Assembly: GCA_036873135.1 (NCBI GenBank)
Contig: JAPTYO010000009.1
Span: 33,186,756-33,250,755 of the forward strand
Source: Clarkia xantiana subsp. parviflora
Taxonomy: Eukaryota; Streptophyta; Magnoliopsida; Myrtales; Onagraceae
Direction: 5' to 3'
Length of the DNA stretch: 64,000 bases
Below, one piece after another: positions 1-11,486 of this stretch. The translations under genes were made by a program, and so were the position numbers. The notes under the pieces were generated by a model, which was given only the letters and a program-made list of their open reading frames with translations, was not told the origin of the DNA and searched no databases. Every line of letters begins with the position of its first letter. Within the stretch, counting starts at the first letter, position 1.

Positions 1-197
1 AACCAAGATTAGTTTGAGGTAGATTCACCCTTGAGCTTGAGGACACAGTAGCTGTGTGAGGGGGTTGAGTTTCCTGATCCAATCTCGGATGAAGTCTTCT
101 CAGATAGCTAATTTCATCATCTTCGTCATGCCTTTGTCCGGTTCCTAGAATTGAGAGTGTTGCATTAGCTTGAAAAGATCTTCGAGTACACACACGC
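1..197 (-). pseudogene. LINE ORF1, C-terminal fragment
   Basis: Read on the minus strand this is an open frame that continues the LINE ORF1 at 36,643-38,541, the other side of the 36-kb element A. The two halves join in one frame when A and one 5-bp target copy are removed. The encoded segment is polar and rich in Gln, Pro, Thr and Ser, as expected for the variable tail behind the zinc knuckle of plant L1-type ORF1 proteins. The rest of the LINE (ORF2 with endonuclease and reverse transcriptase) would lie to the left, outside the window. Alone this fragment is not recognisable; the assignment rests on the join. Confidence 0.6.
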
Positions 198-978
198 TGA
201 TGGATATACGCCCAATTTGAACCCGTTGACCTACAAACCGTGTTATTTTTATCACCCCGTTAATGATTATAAATCGAAACTTTGAACCGAACACCCCGCC
301 GAAACACCAACGGTCCGGACGAGGCAAAAATACTCGTCCGGGCCACGCATCAAACTCACCTAGGTGAGATCGGGTGGCCACACCCGATCTCCCCTAGGGG
401 AGATCGGGTTGGCCAACCCATCTCCCCTAGGGAGGGGTTGTGTGGCCACATCCAACCCCTACCTTTGGGGGTCGGTTTGGGGGTCATATTTTCTCTCCGC
501 CCCCAAGGGCCCTGGCACCGTTTCCGACTCCCGCACTTAGATTATTTCCGCCAACCTCTCCATGCTTCAAGGTTTTAATTATGTGATCAAGGACTAATTA
601 ATTGTGTTTAAAGGTTAACGACGTCATTAAGTCACTTTAATGACACCGTTGCCTATAAATACAACCCTTCCACCATTCATTTGATCATCTTGGCTAATTA
701 TGCAATTTTAGCTCTAGCTTCTCTCTAGACTTTAGACTTTATCTCTCTAAAAAGGGACGTACTGACTTAGGCATCGGAGAGGGTTCATCAAGCACCACCC
801 CCCCCCCCCTCCGTGCTTGATACTTCCCTTTGTGCTGGACCCCGAGAAGAAGGAGACAAAGAGAAGAGAAGGACTTGCATCAGAACGACTAGCCCCGAGA
901 GTACTGAATCCGTTAGTTCACCAGTGTGGAATAAGCTTTTGATCGACGACCCGTTGACCGAGGGCTTAGAACCTAACA
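198..978 (+). repeat. 5' LTR of element A
   Basis: It begins TGATGGATATACGCCC and ends CCTAACA, just before a TGGCGCC primer-binding site. A TATA box (TATAAAT, 654-660) is followed by a CT-rich leader. The U3 part has palindromes centred on CCTAGG (about 358-435). A hairpin with 9-bp arms at 787-795 and 813-821 encloses a C-tract. The closest relative in the window is the LTR at 35,913, with which it shares many subfamily-specific bases; the LTR at 29,170 is more different. Confidence 0.88.
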
Positions 979-1004
979 CTTGGCGCCGTCTGCGGTTTTC
1001 GAAC
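979..1004 (+). other. Primer-binding site of element A
   Basis: CTTGGCGCCGTCTGCGG directly follows the LTR. TGGCGCC is the complement of a tRNA 3' end finishing in GGCGCCA, the usual form for gypsy elements. I do not assign the tRNA species. Confidence 0.75.
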
Positions 1005-1029
1005 AAGAAGCCTGGCAATAACTAGAGCT

Positions 1030-1938
1030 ATGGCGAATAGCCTACCATCCAGAGAGAATCGCCCACCTGGGGGCAATAGGCGAGAGAGACAGCCTATACC
1101 TCCAGCAAGGCAGCCTAACCCAGAGAAACAGCCTGTACACCCAGAGCCTCAGGTAGCCCCACAGCCACCCCAGCCTAACAACCAGGAAGGAGGACCTTCA
1201 CGCCCAGCTGGGGCTGAGTCTTCCACAACCTCAACTCCATTTGCAAGAAGGCCACAAAGAGAGGGGGAGCAACAAGGAGTGCCATCTCAATACACGGCAC
1301 CTCCTCAGGGATACTACTATGAGGCACAACCTCAAAGATATCTATATGGGATGCCGGCTCAAAGGAACGACAATCGCGCCCACACAACCAACACAAGGCC
1401 CGCATACTCACAAGGAGCACATACAGTGACTCCGGGGTTGATGAGTGCATTGGATGAACTACTAGCCTATAGAGAAGGCAACACCAGCATGAAGAAGAAG
1501 AAGGTCATGAGGAAGAACAAGTCCCAAAAGAAGAACACCACTCGCACCCTCCAACAGGGCAGCGAGAAGAACAAAGGAGAGATAACCAAAGGCCACCCCC
1601 AGAGGGAAGGCATCAGTTTGTGCCCCCAAGGCAGCAACAGACACAGCAAGACGCCAGGGCATACACCCCGCTGGGGGCAGATAGACAGGCAAGACCTCCA
1701 AGGAGGCAGGAATTCCACCAAGTACCCCAACAGGGATATCAGGGATACGCCTACAGTCCGTACCAGCACGGACAAGGGATCCCAGTTAGCCCAGTTTACA
1801 ATAATGGAGGATATCAGAGAGATTATACTCCAACACCGGTGATGATTACCCCGGAGGAGATAGAAGCCATGATAGTGAGGAAGATGAGTGAGTCAAAGAG
1901 GAACGGACTACACTGCCTGAGTGACAACACAAACCACC
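1030..1938 (+). pseudogene. gag of element A, N-terminal half (interrupted by O)
   Basis: The start ATG lies 51 bp after the LTR. The first part codes for a Pro/Gln/Arg-rich disordered segment (PPGGNRRERQP and similar). The same segment, including QYTAPPQGYYYEAQPQ, occurs in element I at 11,487-12,251. Near 1,475 the frame shifts; the continuing frame runs on through a Gln/Tyr-rich stretch to a segment with ITPEEIEAMI. Element O then splits the gene at 1,938/1,939. The codon split across the O insertion is completed at 22,161, so the capsid half of the protein is at 22,161-23,130. The product would be the structural Gag of a virus-like particle; the frameshift makes this copy non-functional. 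Confidence 0.75.
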
Positions 1939-2635
1939 TAATGGGTTCCGCTATGGCCGTTCGGCCCTTTAACGGCGAGGAAACGGCGAACAGGCCCACT
2001 GGGCCCTAAATGGAGGTCAAGATGACCCAGGTGAAGGGTCCCGACGTAGGGAGTCCCGATGATGAAAGGTCCCGACAGTGTCGGTCCCGATAGGTGAGCT
2101 GGAAGCTCCCGATGAGAAGCCTTTTAGTAGACCCCGATGACGAATCCCTGAGAATGATTGGCCCTGTCACGATGACGAGGGGCCCCGAGCGGTGACACAA
2201 CGAGATAACTCTGGAGTCCCCGATGTTAGTCGGGACTTGCTATCAGAGGTTAAGGCCGAGATACGCGGGGCGTTGCCGAGATACGCGGAGCGTGGCCAAG
2301 ATACGCGGGGCGTGGCTGAGATAAGCGAGATCATGGCCTAGATAGGCGGGATCGTGCCCGAGATACGCGGAATACGGGCTAACCACCCCCAACGGTTCAC
2401 CAGGTAACTGAGGTACCTCTCCGCCTATAAAAAGGCAGAGGTCACCTCAAATCAATGACGTTTTGAGATACGATACTTGAGATTACTGCTTGCCAGTCCA
2501 CACGAGATACTCATTTAAGCATCGGAGAGGGATTCTGGGTCACCGCTCGGTCTATCCCCTCTTGCAGGATTACGAGGAGCGAATGAGCTAGGATCGCCGT
2601 CAAAGATCGTACCGGACTTCCGTCATGATCCAACA
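1939..2635 (+). repeat. 5' LTR of element O
   Basis: It starts TAATGGG (TGATGGG in the 3' copy) and ends CCAACA. U3 has repeated GGTCCCGA-type motifs and then a degenerate run of about 20-bp units containing GAGATACGCG (about 2,255-2,380). The TATA box is TATAAAA at 2,426-2,432. It is 20 bp shorter than the 3' LTR, partly from unit number in the GAGATACGCG run. Confidence 0.88.
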
Positions 2636-2653
2636 TTGACGCCGTCTGTGGGA
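2636..2653 (+). other. Primer-binding site of element O
   Basis: TTGACGCCGTCTGTGGGA follows the LTR directly. Compared with the TTGGCGCC of element P it has GG changed to GA, perhaps a later mutation. Confidence 0.65.
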
Positions 2654-2671
2654 AGGTAACAAAAAGCTAAT

Positions 2672-3904
2672 ATGCCTTCTACTCGTTCAGTGGCGGCTGG
2701 CAAGCAAAGAAAACAAGGACAATCTGGCGGTTCCCGTCATCCTGCTGCGACGACTTTGAATTCACCACCGGAACATGAGGAGAACCAGAATCTTCTTGCG
2801 GCTGAGGTCTCCCAGACAGGGGGGCATAATGAAGGTCCCGAAGATGCTGCCGCTCAACATCAGGGGAATAGGGAGCAGGAGGCTCCTCCAACGGCGGATC
2901 TAACAAGGGTTGTGGCAGAAGCCATGCCGATGTTTTTGGCAGCCGTGGAGGCTCTCTTAGATCGGAGAGAGGCTGCGAGGAGGCAATAGGAGATGCCCCC
3001 ACTAGAAGATTAAGCGCCCCAACCAGCAGAGGTTCAGGACGTGCGGGAGACTCAGCCCCGAGGCCAGGGCAGCAATAGGGAGTCCGTTCAGCCAGAGCGA
3101 TTCGTGGTTGACGGACCAGGACCAGTGCAACACAGGACCATTCCCCTTAATGGTCCCATCACCCCCGATCAGGTGGTGAAGATCGTGAACATCTGCATGG
3201 GAGAGCAGAAGCCGCTGGTGTCGGAGCTGAGGGATCGATCCACCCATCCCTTCGTTCCTCGACTCATAGACACCCTCGCCCCGCCAGGGCTGGGTATCCC
3301 CACGATTAAGGAGTACGACGGCAAGGGAGATCCGGTTCGTCATGTCCAGAAGCACCTCATGGCGTGTCTGGGCAGAGCCCCGAATGAAGATATCGTGTGT
3401 ACGCTGTTCCAGAACACACTTGTTGAGAGAGCCCTGACCTTGTTCTTCAGTCTGCCCCCAGGCTGCATCACTTGCTGGGCTGATATGCACGACCGGTTCA
3501 TTCAGCAGTACTAGGGTCGCAGACGTCTGCTGAAGAGTGTGAGGTCCCTGACCCAGGTGGTACAGAGGCCCGATGAGTCGCTGGCGCACTATTACCAGTG
3601 ATACACTGCTAGCGTGGCGGAGATTGACGAGGAAATTTCGGAGGGTGAAACCATCCGCACCTTCATTCGGAACCTAACAGCCCCCTACGGTTCCGACCTG
3701 ATGCACAGCGTGGCTGAAAAGGCTGTGTGGAATATGGAGGCACTGCAGAAAAGGGTGAAGCGGCAAATCGATGTCCAGGAGTCGAAGATAGCCGCTGGAG
3801 AGCTCGAGCCCCCAAAGTCGAATAAGGGAAAGCAGTCGGTCAAACCCTTAGACGAGCGCAAATCGAAGGATAAAGCCGAAGGCAGTCGAGGTCGAGGTCG
3901 CTCT
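2672..3904 (+). pseudogene. gag of element O, first part
   Basis: A disordered N-terminus (about 105 codons from 2,672) is followed by a capsid domain of the plant retrotransposon gag type, recognisable from TIKEYDGKGDPVRHV (near 3,305) and GETIRTFIRNL (near 3,647), which match the same places in element A. In-frame stops lie near 2,987, 3,012, 3,513 and 3,600. Several can be explained by C-to-T change; the one near 3,600 looks like CGA to TGA. The frame runs into element I at 3,905 and resumes at 13,099. The product would be Gag; this copy cannot make it. Confidence 0.8.
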
Positions 3905-4626
3905 TTTTAGGTTATAGGTTTCAGGTCAACGGGTCGCCGGCCTAAATCCTACTCCTCACTGGTGAATTATCGGATCCAGTGTTTCCTGAGCTTGGTTGTT
4001 CTGATCCGTATCCTTCTGCCCTTATCCTTCTCTTCTCCACGTGCCCTGCAAGAGGGGCAATATCAAGCACGGAGTGGGGGGTGGTGCTTGATGTATCCTC
4101 TCCGATGCTTAAGTCAATACGTTTCTTAGAGAGATAAAGCTTAGAGAGATGTCAGAGCTAAATTGCACACTTAGTCAAGATGTCCAAATGAATGGTGGAA
4201 AGGTTGTATTTATAGGCAACGGTGTCATTAAGGTGGCTTAATGACATCGTTAACTTTTAAACACAATTAATTAGCCCTTGATCACGTAATTAAAACCTTA
4301 AAGCACGGAGAGGTCGGCGGAAATAATCTATGTGCGGGAGTCGAGAAATGGAGCCGGGGCCCTTGGGGGCGGGGAGAAAATCTGATCCCCAAGGGTAGGG
4401 GTTGGGTGTAGCCACCCAACCCCTCCCTAGGGGAGGTCGGGTGTGGCCACCCGACCTCACCTAGGTGAGTTCGCTGCGCGGCCCGGACGAGTATTTTCGT
4501 CTCGTCCGGACCGTTGGCGTTTCGGCGGGGTGTTTGGGTCGAAGTTTCGATTTATGAACATTAACGGGGTGATCAAAATAAAACGATTCGGAAGTCAACG
4601 GGTTCAAATTGGGCGTATATCCATCA
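3905..4626 (-). repeat. 3' LTR of element I
   Basis: It is a near copy of 12,303-13,093, but two palindromic units around CCTAGG are missing (compare 12,826-12,920), which explains most of the 69-bp length difference. The hairpin with arms at 4,062-4,070 and 4,084-4,092 is intact. Confidence 0.88.
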
Positions 4627-4646
4627 CATGCCCCCGAGTCAACCAA
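4627..4646 (-). other. Polypurine tract of element I
   Basis: On the minus strand a GACTCGGGGGCATG motif abuts the LTR start TGATGG. The same motif precedes the LTRs at 29,170 and 35,913 (GAATCGGGGGCATG there) and, as GACTCGGGGGCAAG, that of P at 50,582. It would prime plus-strand DNA synthesis. Confidence 0.7.
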
Positions 4647-6019
4647 TGGCATGACCCTTGATTGACTCTATTTTAGGATGGTATGACACGCACAATTTGA
4701 AGTCGAAATTTTACCTTTTGTCGAAATCCTTACTTACCCATGGGTGTGTGTCTCTGACTCTGCCCCCTGTCTTATAAGATAGAGGAATTGCAAATGTCAG
4801 AATAGCACGGACACGTGCCCAAGCACGTGTCCGTCCGACATGGAAACAATAAATCCAATACTGTCACGAGCTTATACTCGAAAAATATACGCATGTGTGG
4901 GGATGCAACATGAACATGGTTAGGCGAGTCCGTACTTCAATTTCATGATGGGACAGGCCTATGTGGGGAGAAATTTCAATTTTTGTCTAAATTTTTTTCT
5001 AAGTATGGGATACTAGAAAATATGCCTATAGGATGTTACCTTGAGTGAACATGGATGTATCATGAATATGAAAATGTGTACTAGCATACATGCAAGTAGG
5101 AACACAAGTATGGAAGTGGGTGTAGACATGCTGCGATTGTAGTCATGAATGTATGCATGAATATATGGCGGCCATATGCATGGACGTCTAAATGTTTGAA
5201 CACACGGGAGTGTGAACGTGGGCATGCATATGATTGCAAGCATGAACATGTATGTGTGTATGGACAGGTTGTGAGTATAAGCATGAGTGATGACATTGAT
5301 GTACCTGTAGATGTTAATCATGAATATGAGCATAAGTACAAGGGTGAGAGCATAGACCTCTCCTTTACTTGAGGGTGGGAACTCTGCCACTCAATGGGAC
5401 ACAACGTTCCACCTCCCTCGTACTAGCGCGAACATTGTCCTTTAACCTCGACCTTCGGCATGTGTAACATTTTCCTTCATTCGTTGGAGCGTGTGTATAG
5501 CTCTTGACCTTTACCCTGCAATTTGTTCCCCATAAAAGTGAGGGTGAAAATTCTTACAAGCTTTCTTCTTACCCGCCGTGAGCGAAGGGGTTTAATTACA
5601 TGTGTTAAGGGTTGACCCTTCCTTCGGATGTGTTGGAGCGTTGCTCCACTTGGGGAAGCTAAAAGTTTGCCCTCTTTGTGACGCTCTGGGATTTATTCCC
5701 TTGGATAGGTCTCTTGGGTTGTGGTTTTGCTTCCGTAACTTGATTGATGTTAAGGTTGCTCCCGTAGTAGGCGTATTCGCCCCTCCATGAGTAAGGGTCG
5801 ATCTTTGCGTTGGTCGCTCGTATAGATGACTCACTTTTGGGAAGCTTTCTTTTTCAGACAGGGAGACCTTGAAGATCGTTTTCCAAGGCAGTCAGACCAA
5901 ATCTGACTGTCCTGTGTCTTGGGTGTCTGAGGTAGACTCGTATGAGGCGGGGACTCGTATGACCCCTTGTAGGTTGATTTCATGGAGAAACGTATAAGGT
6001 GTAGGCAGAGCGTTCCGAA
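4647..6019 (-). other. Element I 3' untranslated region with CATG-rich stretch
   Basis: No convincing gene. From about 5,040 to 5,340 the sequence is dense in CATG, ATGAATATG and TACATG words on both strands. A matching stretch occurs at 35,180-35,480 in element A. An ACACGTGC inverted pair lies at 4,810-4,830 and is also present near 28,970 and 35,710. The frames that stay open here are compositional. Confidence 0.5.
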
Positions 6020-6492
6020 CGTACCGTTGAATCGAATGAGAGGGAAGAACCCTCTAGTTCTGCTCATCAGGCCAAGAAATTTTCTAAGTTGGGGAAAGCT
6101 GCAGAGGCTTCCGGTATGTTCTTTTTCCATTCTCTTTTCTTTGTGATATACTTATGATTGTTCTCATGTTGCTTCCTCCTTGTTGTTGGAGCGTTCGCCC
6201 CTGGTTACCGAATGGGTTCTTGCGGTGGGCGAGAGTTCAAGTCAATCTAAATCCAAGGCGCGGAAACCTGACTCTGAGGTTGGGCCCTCGGCTGCCAAGG
6301 AGAAGGAAACCGCGAGAGGCTCTCCTTCAAGTGCCCCCTTGCTGACTCCCTCTCATGATAAGGAGGTAGTGGTTGAAGAGGCGCCCTCTTTGCTTGACAA
6401 AAGGAGACAACCTGTGGCTGGCGATGGGGTGATCATAGGTCTTGATGTCTCTTTTCTATCCTCTGCCCCCCAGCCGAGGGGCCGAGTCTCAG
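6020..6492 (+). pseudogene. Opposite-strand gene of element I, two exons
   Basis: Exon 6,020-6,113 codes for an acidic-to-basic tract containing SSAHQAKKFSKLGKAAEASG. It ends at a GT donor. A 78-nt intron (6,114-6,191) follows, then exon 6,192-6,492 with EWVLAVGESSSQSKSKARK and a Ser/Pro-rich segment. The arrangement mirrors the basic, low-complexity exon at 52,345-52,684 in element P. The upstream globular part and the downstream coiled coil are not clearly seen here, so I treat it as partial. The function of such antisense genes in Tat elements is unknown. Confidence 0.5.
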
Positions 6493-6994
6493 GTTTATTT
6501 CATCTTCATGTATATTTGACGACTTTAGAAGGTGTCTTTGGCTTTCCTATGGGTTATGTTATTAACCCCTGCGTTGGAGATTTTTCTTTTGGTGATGGGT
6601 GTGATCATCGCCTTTCATTGAGGTTCCTTTCTCTTATCATGACTCTGATTAAGATAGAAAATTCTTGCTTGGGAGTTTGGTGGAGACTGCTCTTTAGTTA
6701 GCCTCTACTAGTATTGTAGTTGTGATCGTTGTGGGGATCGTTTTGTTATATGCCCCCAATAGTGCTTGTCGTGATTCTTTGCTTTATGGTTGATTTCATG
6801 AGATATGGAGGTTGTCTTCATAATGAGGATGTCTCCTACCTAGTATCACCCAGTGGGTTGAAATATAAGTGCCTACCTTTGATGAGCGTATGAAGGGTGT
6901 TGTTTTTCCCTTTTTCTTGAACCTCCTCCTAAGGCTAGGCGTAGCCTTTTGATGTTCGTGGTCGGGATGGTGTCTTTACAATGTATGTCTTTGA

Positions 6995-7330
6995 CAGATG
7001 TTTTATGATGTGCTGCCATGATAATCACTTCGAGGTATGTGGACATGATAGCCACATCGTGATGTGTGGGAGTGATAGCCCTTATGTAGTGTGTGGACAT
7101 GATAGCTGCCTCTTGGTATGTGGACATGATAGCCACTTCGCAGTGTGTGGACATGATAGCCACTTCAGGGTATGTGGACATGATAGCCACTTCAGGGTAT
7201 GTGGACATGATAGCCACTTCAGGGTATGTGGACATGATAGCCACTTCAGGGTATGTGGACATGATAGCCACTTCAAGGTATGTGGACATGATAGCCACTT
7301 CAAGGTATGTGGACATGAAAGCCACATCAC
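6995..7330 (+). repeat. 27-bp tandem repeat (about 12 units)
   Basis: The core unit contains GTGGACATGATAGCCACTTC and is 27 bp, nine codons, so several frames on both strands stay open. The central units are almost identical and the outer ones are degraded. A shorter homologous array is at 33,340-33,560 in element A. Confidence 0.9.
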
Positions 7331-7974
7331 GATGTATGGAGTTGTGCTTTAGTATTCTTTTCTCATTGGAGAGCCTTCATTGCTATAGTTGCTTTTTGTT
7401 TAGGCTATGTTTGTTGGGTTAGGTCCTGATGTCTCGTCTTGCCCGATGTTGTATCCTTCATGCTTTTTAGATGTCTCCTTCATGAGTTGTGCTTGACGAT
7501 GTTCAAGTCTGGTACGAGCATAGGTCACGCGAGGGCGACATGCAAGACAATAACGTTTGACGGAGGTTGATTTGTGCGACTTGTAAGGCAATTCTCTTTT
7601 TGATGGGTCGAGTTTATTTTGAGAGCCTTGAACTTTGGATTTCATGTCTTTGCTATCCTTCTTGGTGGTGTTGGGTTCCTTTGAGATACTTCTCTTGACT
7701 TGTGATATGGATGGTAGGATAACTCGTTACTTTTCATGATAACCTCTTGTGCTTCTGTATATGATCCTTTGGTCATGGACTTCTCCTTTGTATATGCTTT
7801 CCTTTCCTTATCTTTCTTTTGTGTTTTCCTTCACATCATACCTGCTATCTCATCAAGAACAAACATTATGTGTTCTTCATACAACTTTGCTTTGCAATTA
7901 TTTTCTCATGGAATCCTTCTTAGTATGGTGCAATGATCTCTTCTGATACCCTTTAAATGGTATATATGGTACTG
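7331..7974. other. Element I internal, no gene seen
   Basis: The stretch is conserved with element A (25,440-25,640 and 33,000-33,340) but carries no frame that I can support. Confidence 0.5.
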
Positions 7975-8585
7975 TTAGACCAAAGATACGCTCTTTGTGG
8001 GCGTCGAATCTGTTCACGAGACAGGCTCTCGGAGGACACTTAACGTTTCACAGGATAGGCTCCCGGAGGGCACAAGTTAGACCAAAGATACGCTCCTTGT
8101 GGGCGTCGAATCTGGTATTTTGAAATCTACCTCAAGATACGCTATTGGGGGCGTCGAATCTGGTAGTTTGAAATCTACCTCAAGATACGCTCTTGGGGGC
8201 GTCGAAGGTCGTAGTTTTTAGAAATCGCTCTCAAGATACGCTCTTGGGGGCGTCGAAGTTCGTAGTTTTTGGAAACCACTCTCAAGATACGCTCTTGGGG
8301 GCGTCGAAGTTCATAGTTTTTGGAAACCACTCTCAAGATACGCTCTTGGGGGCGTCGAAGGTCGTAGTATGAAAACTACTCTCAAGATACGCTCTTGGGG
8401 GCGTCGAAGGTCGTAGTATGAAAACTACTCTCAAGATACGCTCTTGGGGGCGTCGAAGGTCGTAGTATGAAAACTACTCTCAAGATACGCTCTTGGGGGC
8501 GTCGAAGGTCCTAGTATGAAAACTACTCTCATGATACGCTCTTGGGGGCGTCGAATCTGTTCGCGGGATAGGCTCCTGGAGGGCT
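7975..8585. repeat. 49-bp tandem repeat of element I (about 12 units)
   Basis: Units contain CAAGATACGCTCTTGGGGGC followed by GTCGAA and a variable spacer; the most regular ones are 49 bp. The array is the reverse complement of 24,841-25,430 in element A. The outer units are diverged forms, ending with GGATAGGCTCCTGGAGGG. Confidence 0.92.
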
Positions 8586-11486
8586 CAGAATATTACTTTA
8601 CCTTGTGTCTCTTCTCATGTAGGGTGCGTTTTTTATACGCCTTTTAGATCTTTACTTGAGTTTTCTTTCCATGATATTGCATGTTACCACGCTTTTTCTT
8701 CAATGTGGGAGATCACCTTTCGAGGGCAATGTTTGTGTGTTGCCAACTTAGGACGAGTTTGTACAGGGAGTTGAGGATGTTTTCCTCTTATATGATGTCT
8801 TCTAGGAGAAGTGGTATTGCATGTTCTTGTGATCTTCTGCCTCTAATCTCTTCTTTTACAGTTAGGTGGACTACCAAGCACTTATTCGTTTGGTGCCCCC
8901 CAAGTTGCTTGGTGGTCATACCGCCTTTCATATTTGGCCATTGAAGGCCCCTCGTTCATTTTCCTTGTTGGGTACCCCTTATGCTTGGGGCTCCCTTGTC
9001 TGCTTGTTTGAATGCGATGAGTGTCCCTTGTAGGATTTACTCTTTCTCATGCTTGCTTGTTTCAGTCATAGGCATGGTTTGGATAATGCCTTTGTCGGAT
9101 GTTTCTTTAGAGGTTGGGTGGAGAGCTTTTGCTTTGGGTGGGTGGGGGTGAATTTCATTCTCTTGATAACTAGGATGTGGCAGTGTTTGTATCCTAGGGG
9201 TGCTTGTAAATTCTTTCCCCCCTTCCTTGTGTTTTTTAGAAAAAACACTTTTGCGGTGATGATAGAGCAGGAGTAACGTATCTTGTAAGGGATTGTATTT
9301 AGGCTGAAAAGCTTTCTCATAGAATGGTGTCTTGAGTTGTTAATCTTGAAGGTGTATTTCAGACTAGTCAATCTGATCCATGCTTCTTGCTCGGGCATGG
9401 GGGGGTCTGACCGGGCTGTGATAATCTTCTTGAAGTGTTGTGGTACTTAGTGTGCTTTGCCTTTTCCTTTACATTGAAGTATTCTTCAATGCCTTTAGGG
9501 AGTGTCACATTGGTCATGCTCCTCCCACCTTGAATGTTGATTATAGACTTCCTTTGAATTAGGACTTGAACCTAAAAAGGATGTTTTCCTTTAGGTTTGC
9601 AGGTGATGCTCCATGATTTTCCATGGGTTTGCCCCCGTATTGGCTATTCCTTGTTGGATAACTTCATTAGAGGCTGCATTTGTATTGCGTACGTATACGT
9701 GTTTGAGGTGTGTTGAGCTGACAAGTCCCTCCTTTTTTATTTTGTCATAACCTTCATTCATCATGTGTATGGCCTTAAAGGCGGGATATTTTTCTAGTGC
9801 CCCTTTTATCGAGGTTCTCCTCTTGATGGGATGCCAGAGTCAAATGTCTTATCATTTGCAGACAAGGTGGTTGATCAGGATGTGCGTCTAGTGTGAGGGT
9901 CGATCTTGAAACCTTACTCCCCAAGCTTTTGAGCTCTTCTTTGGTTGATCTTGTAGGACTATTATCATGCCCTAAGGCTCTTGATAGGAGATGTATCTCC
10001 TTTTTCATATTCTAGTTGTTGCACTATCTCTTTTGCTAATGTTGCATCTTTAGAGTTTCTCTCTTGGTGCGTGACTTCAATGACGGGATTTTCTACCGAT
10101 GTTTGTTCTGTTAAGACTTGTATCCTTGGTTGCCTTCCTTTCTTGTGAGATGGCGAAGGAGTGTTTATGAACACTCAAATGTGTCGTACTTGGTAGAGGT
10201 ATGCGCCTAATCTTTAGGGCGCTGTCTTGAATCTTCGTGTACCTATCTTTGATGAACATGTTATTCATTGCATATATAATACGGAGTCCAAGGATCTCCG
10301 GGTTAGGATCATATTTTGAGAATAGAGACATAGTCATCTATTAGATAACCTCTTTATCTTTGGAGTTTATTTTTGCAAGGATAAATGCAAGGATACTTGT
10401 AAGGATATGTGTTCCATCATTGTTCCTGGTTCATTTGCAGTGCCGTGTCCCTAATGGGTGTGTTGATGTTCTGACCACCTTTACTAGTAGGGTCTTTTGG
10501 TATTAGGTATGCCTGACTCTTCTCTAGTATCATCAATAGGTTGCCTTTGAAGGTGGGCGTTGTCTATGTGATATGGTTTCCTCCATTTTTGGAGGGATGT
10601 GTTCGCGGCTACCCCCTCTTATGCTAATGGGCGTTTGTGGGGAGGGCATGTTGTGACTGGTGCCCCCCTTGCATACCAATGCCAGATGGGATCCTTTGAC
10701 GGACTTGGCCCTAGGATGCTTAGTGGAAGGTTATAGTAGGGGTAATCCTTTGTGACCTTCATGGTAGTTCCTCTATAGGATATTGGGAGTGCTCAACTTA
10801 TTTCTGTAAGTGAGCCTTCCATCTTGTGATCTTTCCCAGAAACTTGACCTTATAGGTGTTCTTTGAGATTGAGGAATCTGTTTCTTGTGCATCCCTTGAT
10901 TGGCGATGACCTCTTATGGATTCTTCTAGTGGTCTACCTGTGTATGTATATACCCCGGAGCCCGAAGGCGTCCGGTATGGTCTTTCTTGGAAAACATGTT
11001 GATATCAAGTATCAAAATCTACCCCTTTTAGGGAGTTGACTTGTTATGCAGTTAAATTAAATAAGAGGATATGGGAAGGATATGGGTGTGGGTGTGTTGA
11101 TATCCCCTGCTTCCTTGGTAATGTAACTGTCTTCCTCCATTAGTCTGTGTGTATTCCTTCCCCTTTGAGGAATACAAGGTCGCATCTTTGCAAGGCGGAC
11201 TAGGTAGAGGTGTATCCTTCATGTATGCTATGTGTGATCTCACTCTACTACGTCTCTCCATGAGACTTCCCATTGTAGTAGCTATGTACTAACATGGTGT
11301 GGTACTCTATGAGTCCCCTTTTCAAATCCTTATCTTTTCGACTTCTCCCCTGTCCTAGGGGGATGTGTACCAAGGGTTGTCATACACAAGAGGTTGGGAC
11401 CTGTCGTGCTGTATCATGAGTAGGTGGTTGCCTTGTTGTGTTGTCAGGGCGATGTCCCTCCCTTTGAGCTTTCCTTGGAATGTCTC
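8586..11486 (-). other. Element I internal region with decayed protease segment
   Basis: The sequence parallels 29,855-32,700 of element A on the other strand. The part around 10,430-10,680 (minus) corresponds to the A segment at 30,430-30,935 that resembles the gag-protease junction. Three short overlapping frames at 9,775-10,337 are kept in both copies but in different registers; I do not recognise them. The capsid domain expected between gag N-terminus and protease is absent. Confidence 0.5.

Noticed and set aside
4800..4835. ACACGTGC inverted pair as a rho-type terminator
   Set aside because: Plant nuclear genes do not use such terminators; it is more likely a G-box-like palindrome in untranslated sequence.
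5013..5390. Histidine/cysteine-rich frames in the CATG-rich stretch
   Set aside because: The two copies (here and 35,150-35,460) keep different frames; low-complexity sequence explains them.
6873..7422. Long frames on both strands over the 27-bp repeat
   Set aside because: They arise from a unit length divisible by three without stops; there is no domain and no conserved start.
6995..8585. Regular repeats with spacers that look like a CRISPR array
   Set aside because: Spacers are also repeated, units are contiguous tandem copies, and the setting is a plant retrotransposon.
9775..10337. Conserved short frames shared with 31,046-31,608 as a new gene
   Set aside because: Both copies are similar at the DNA level throughout, with shifts breaking the frames, so conservation does not show coding; listed only as unrecognised.
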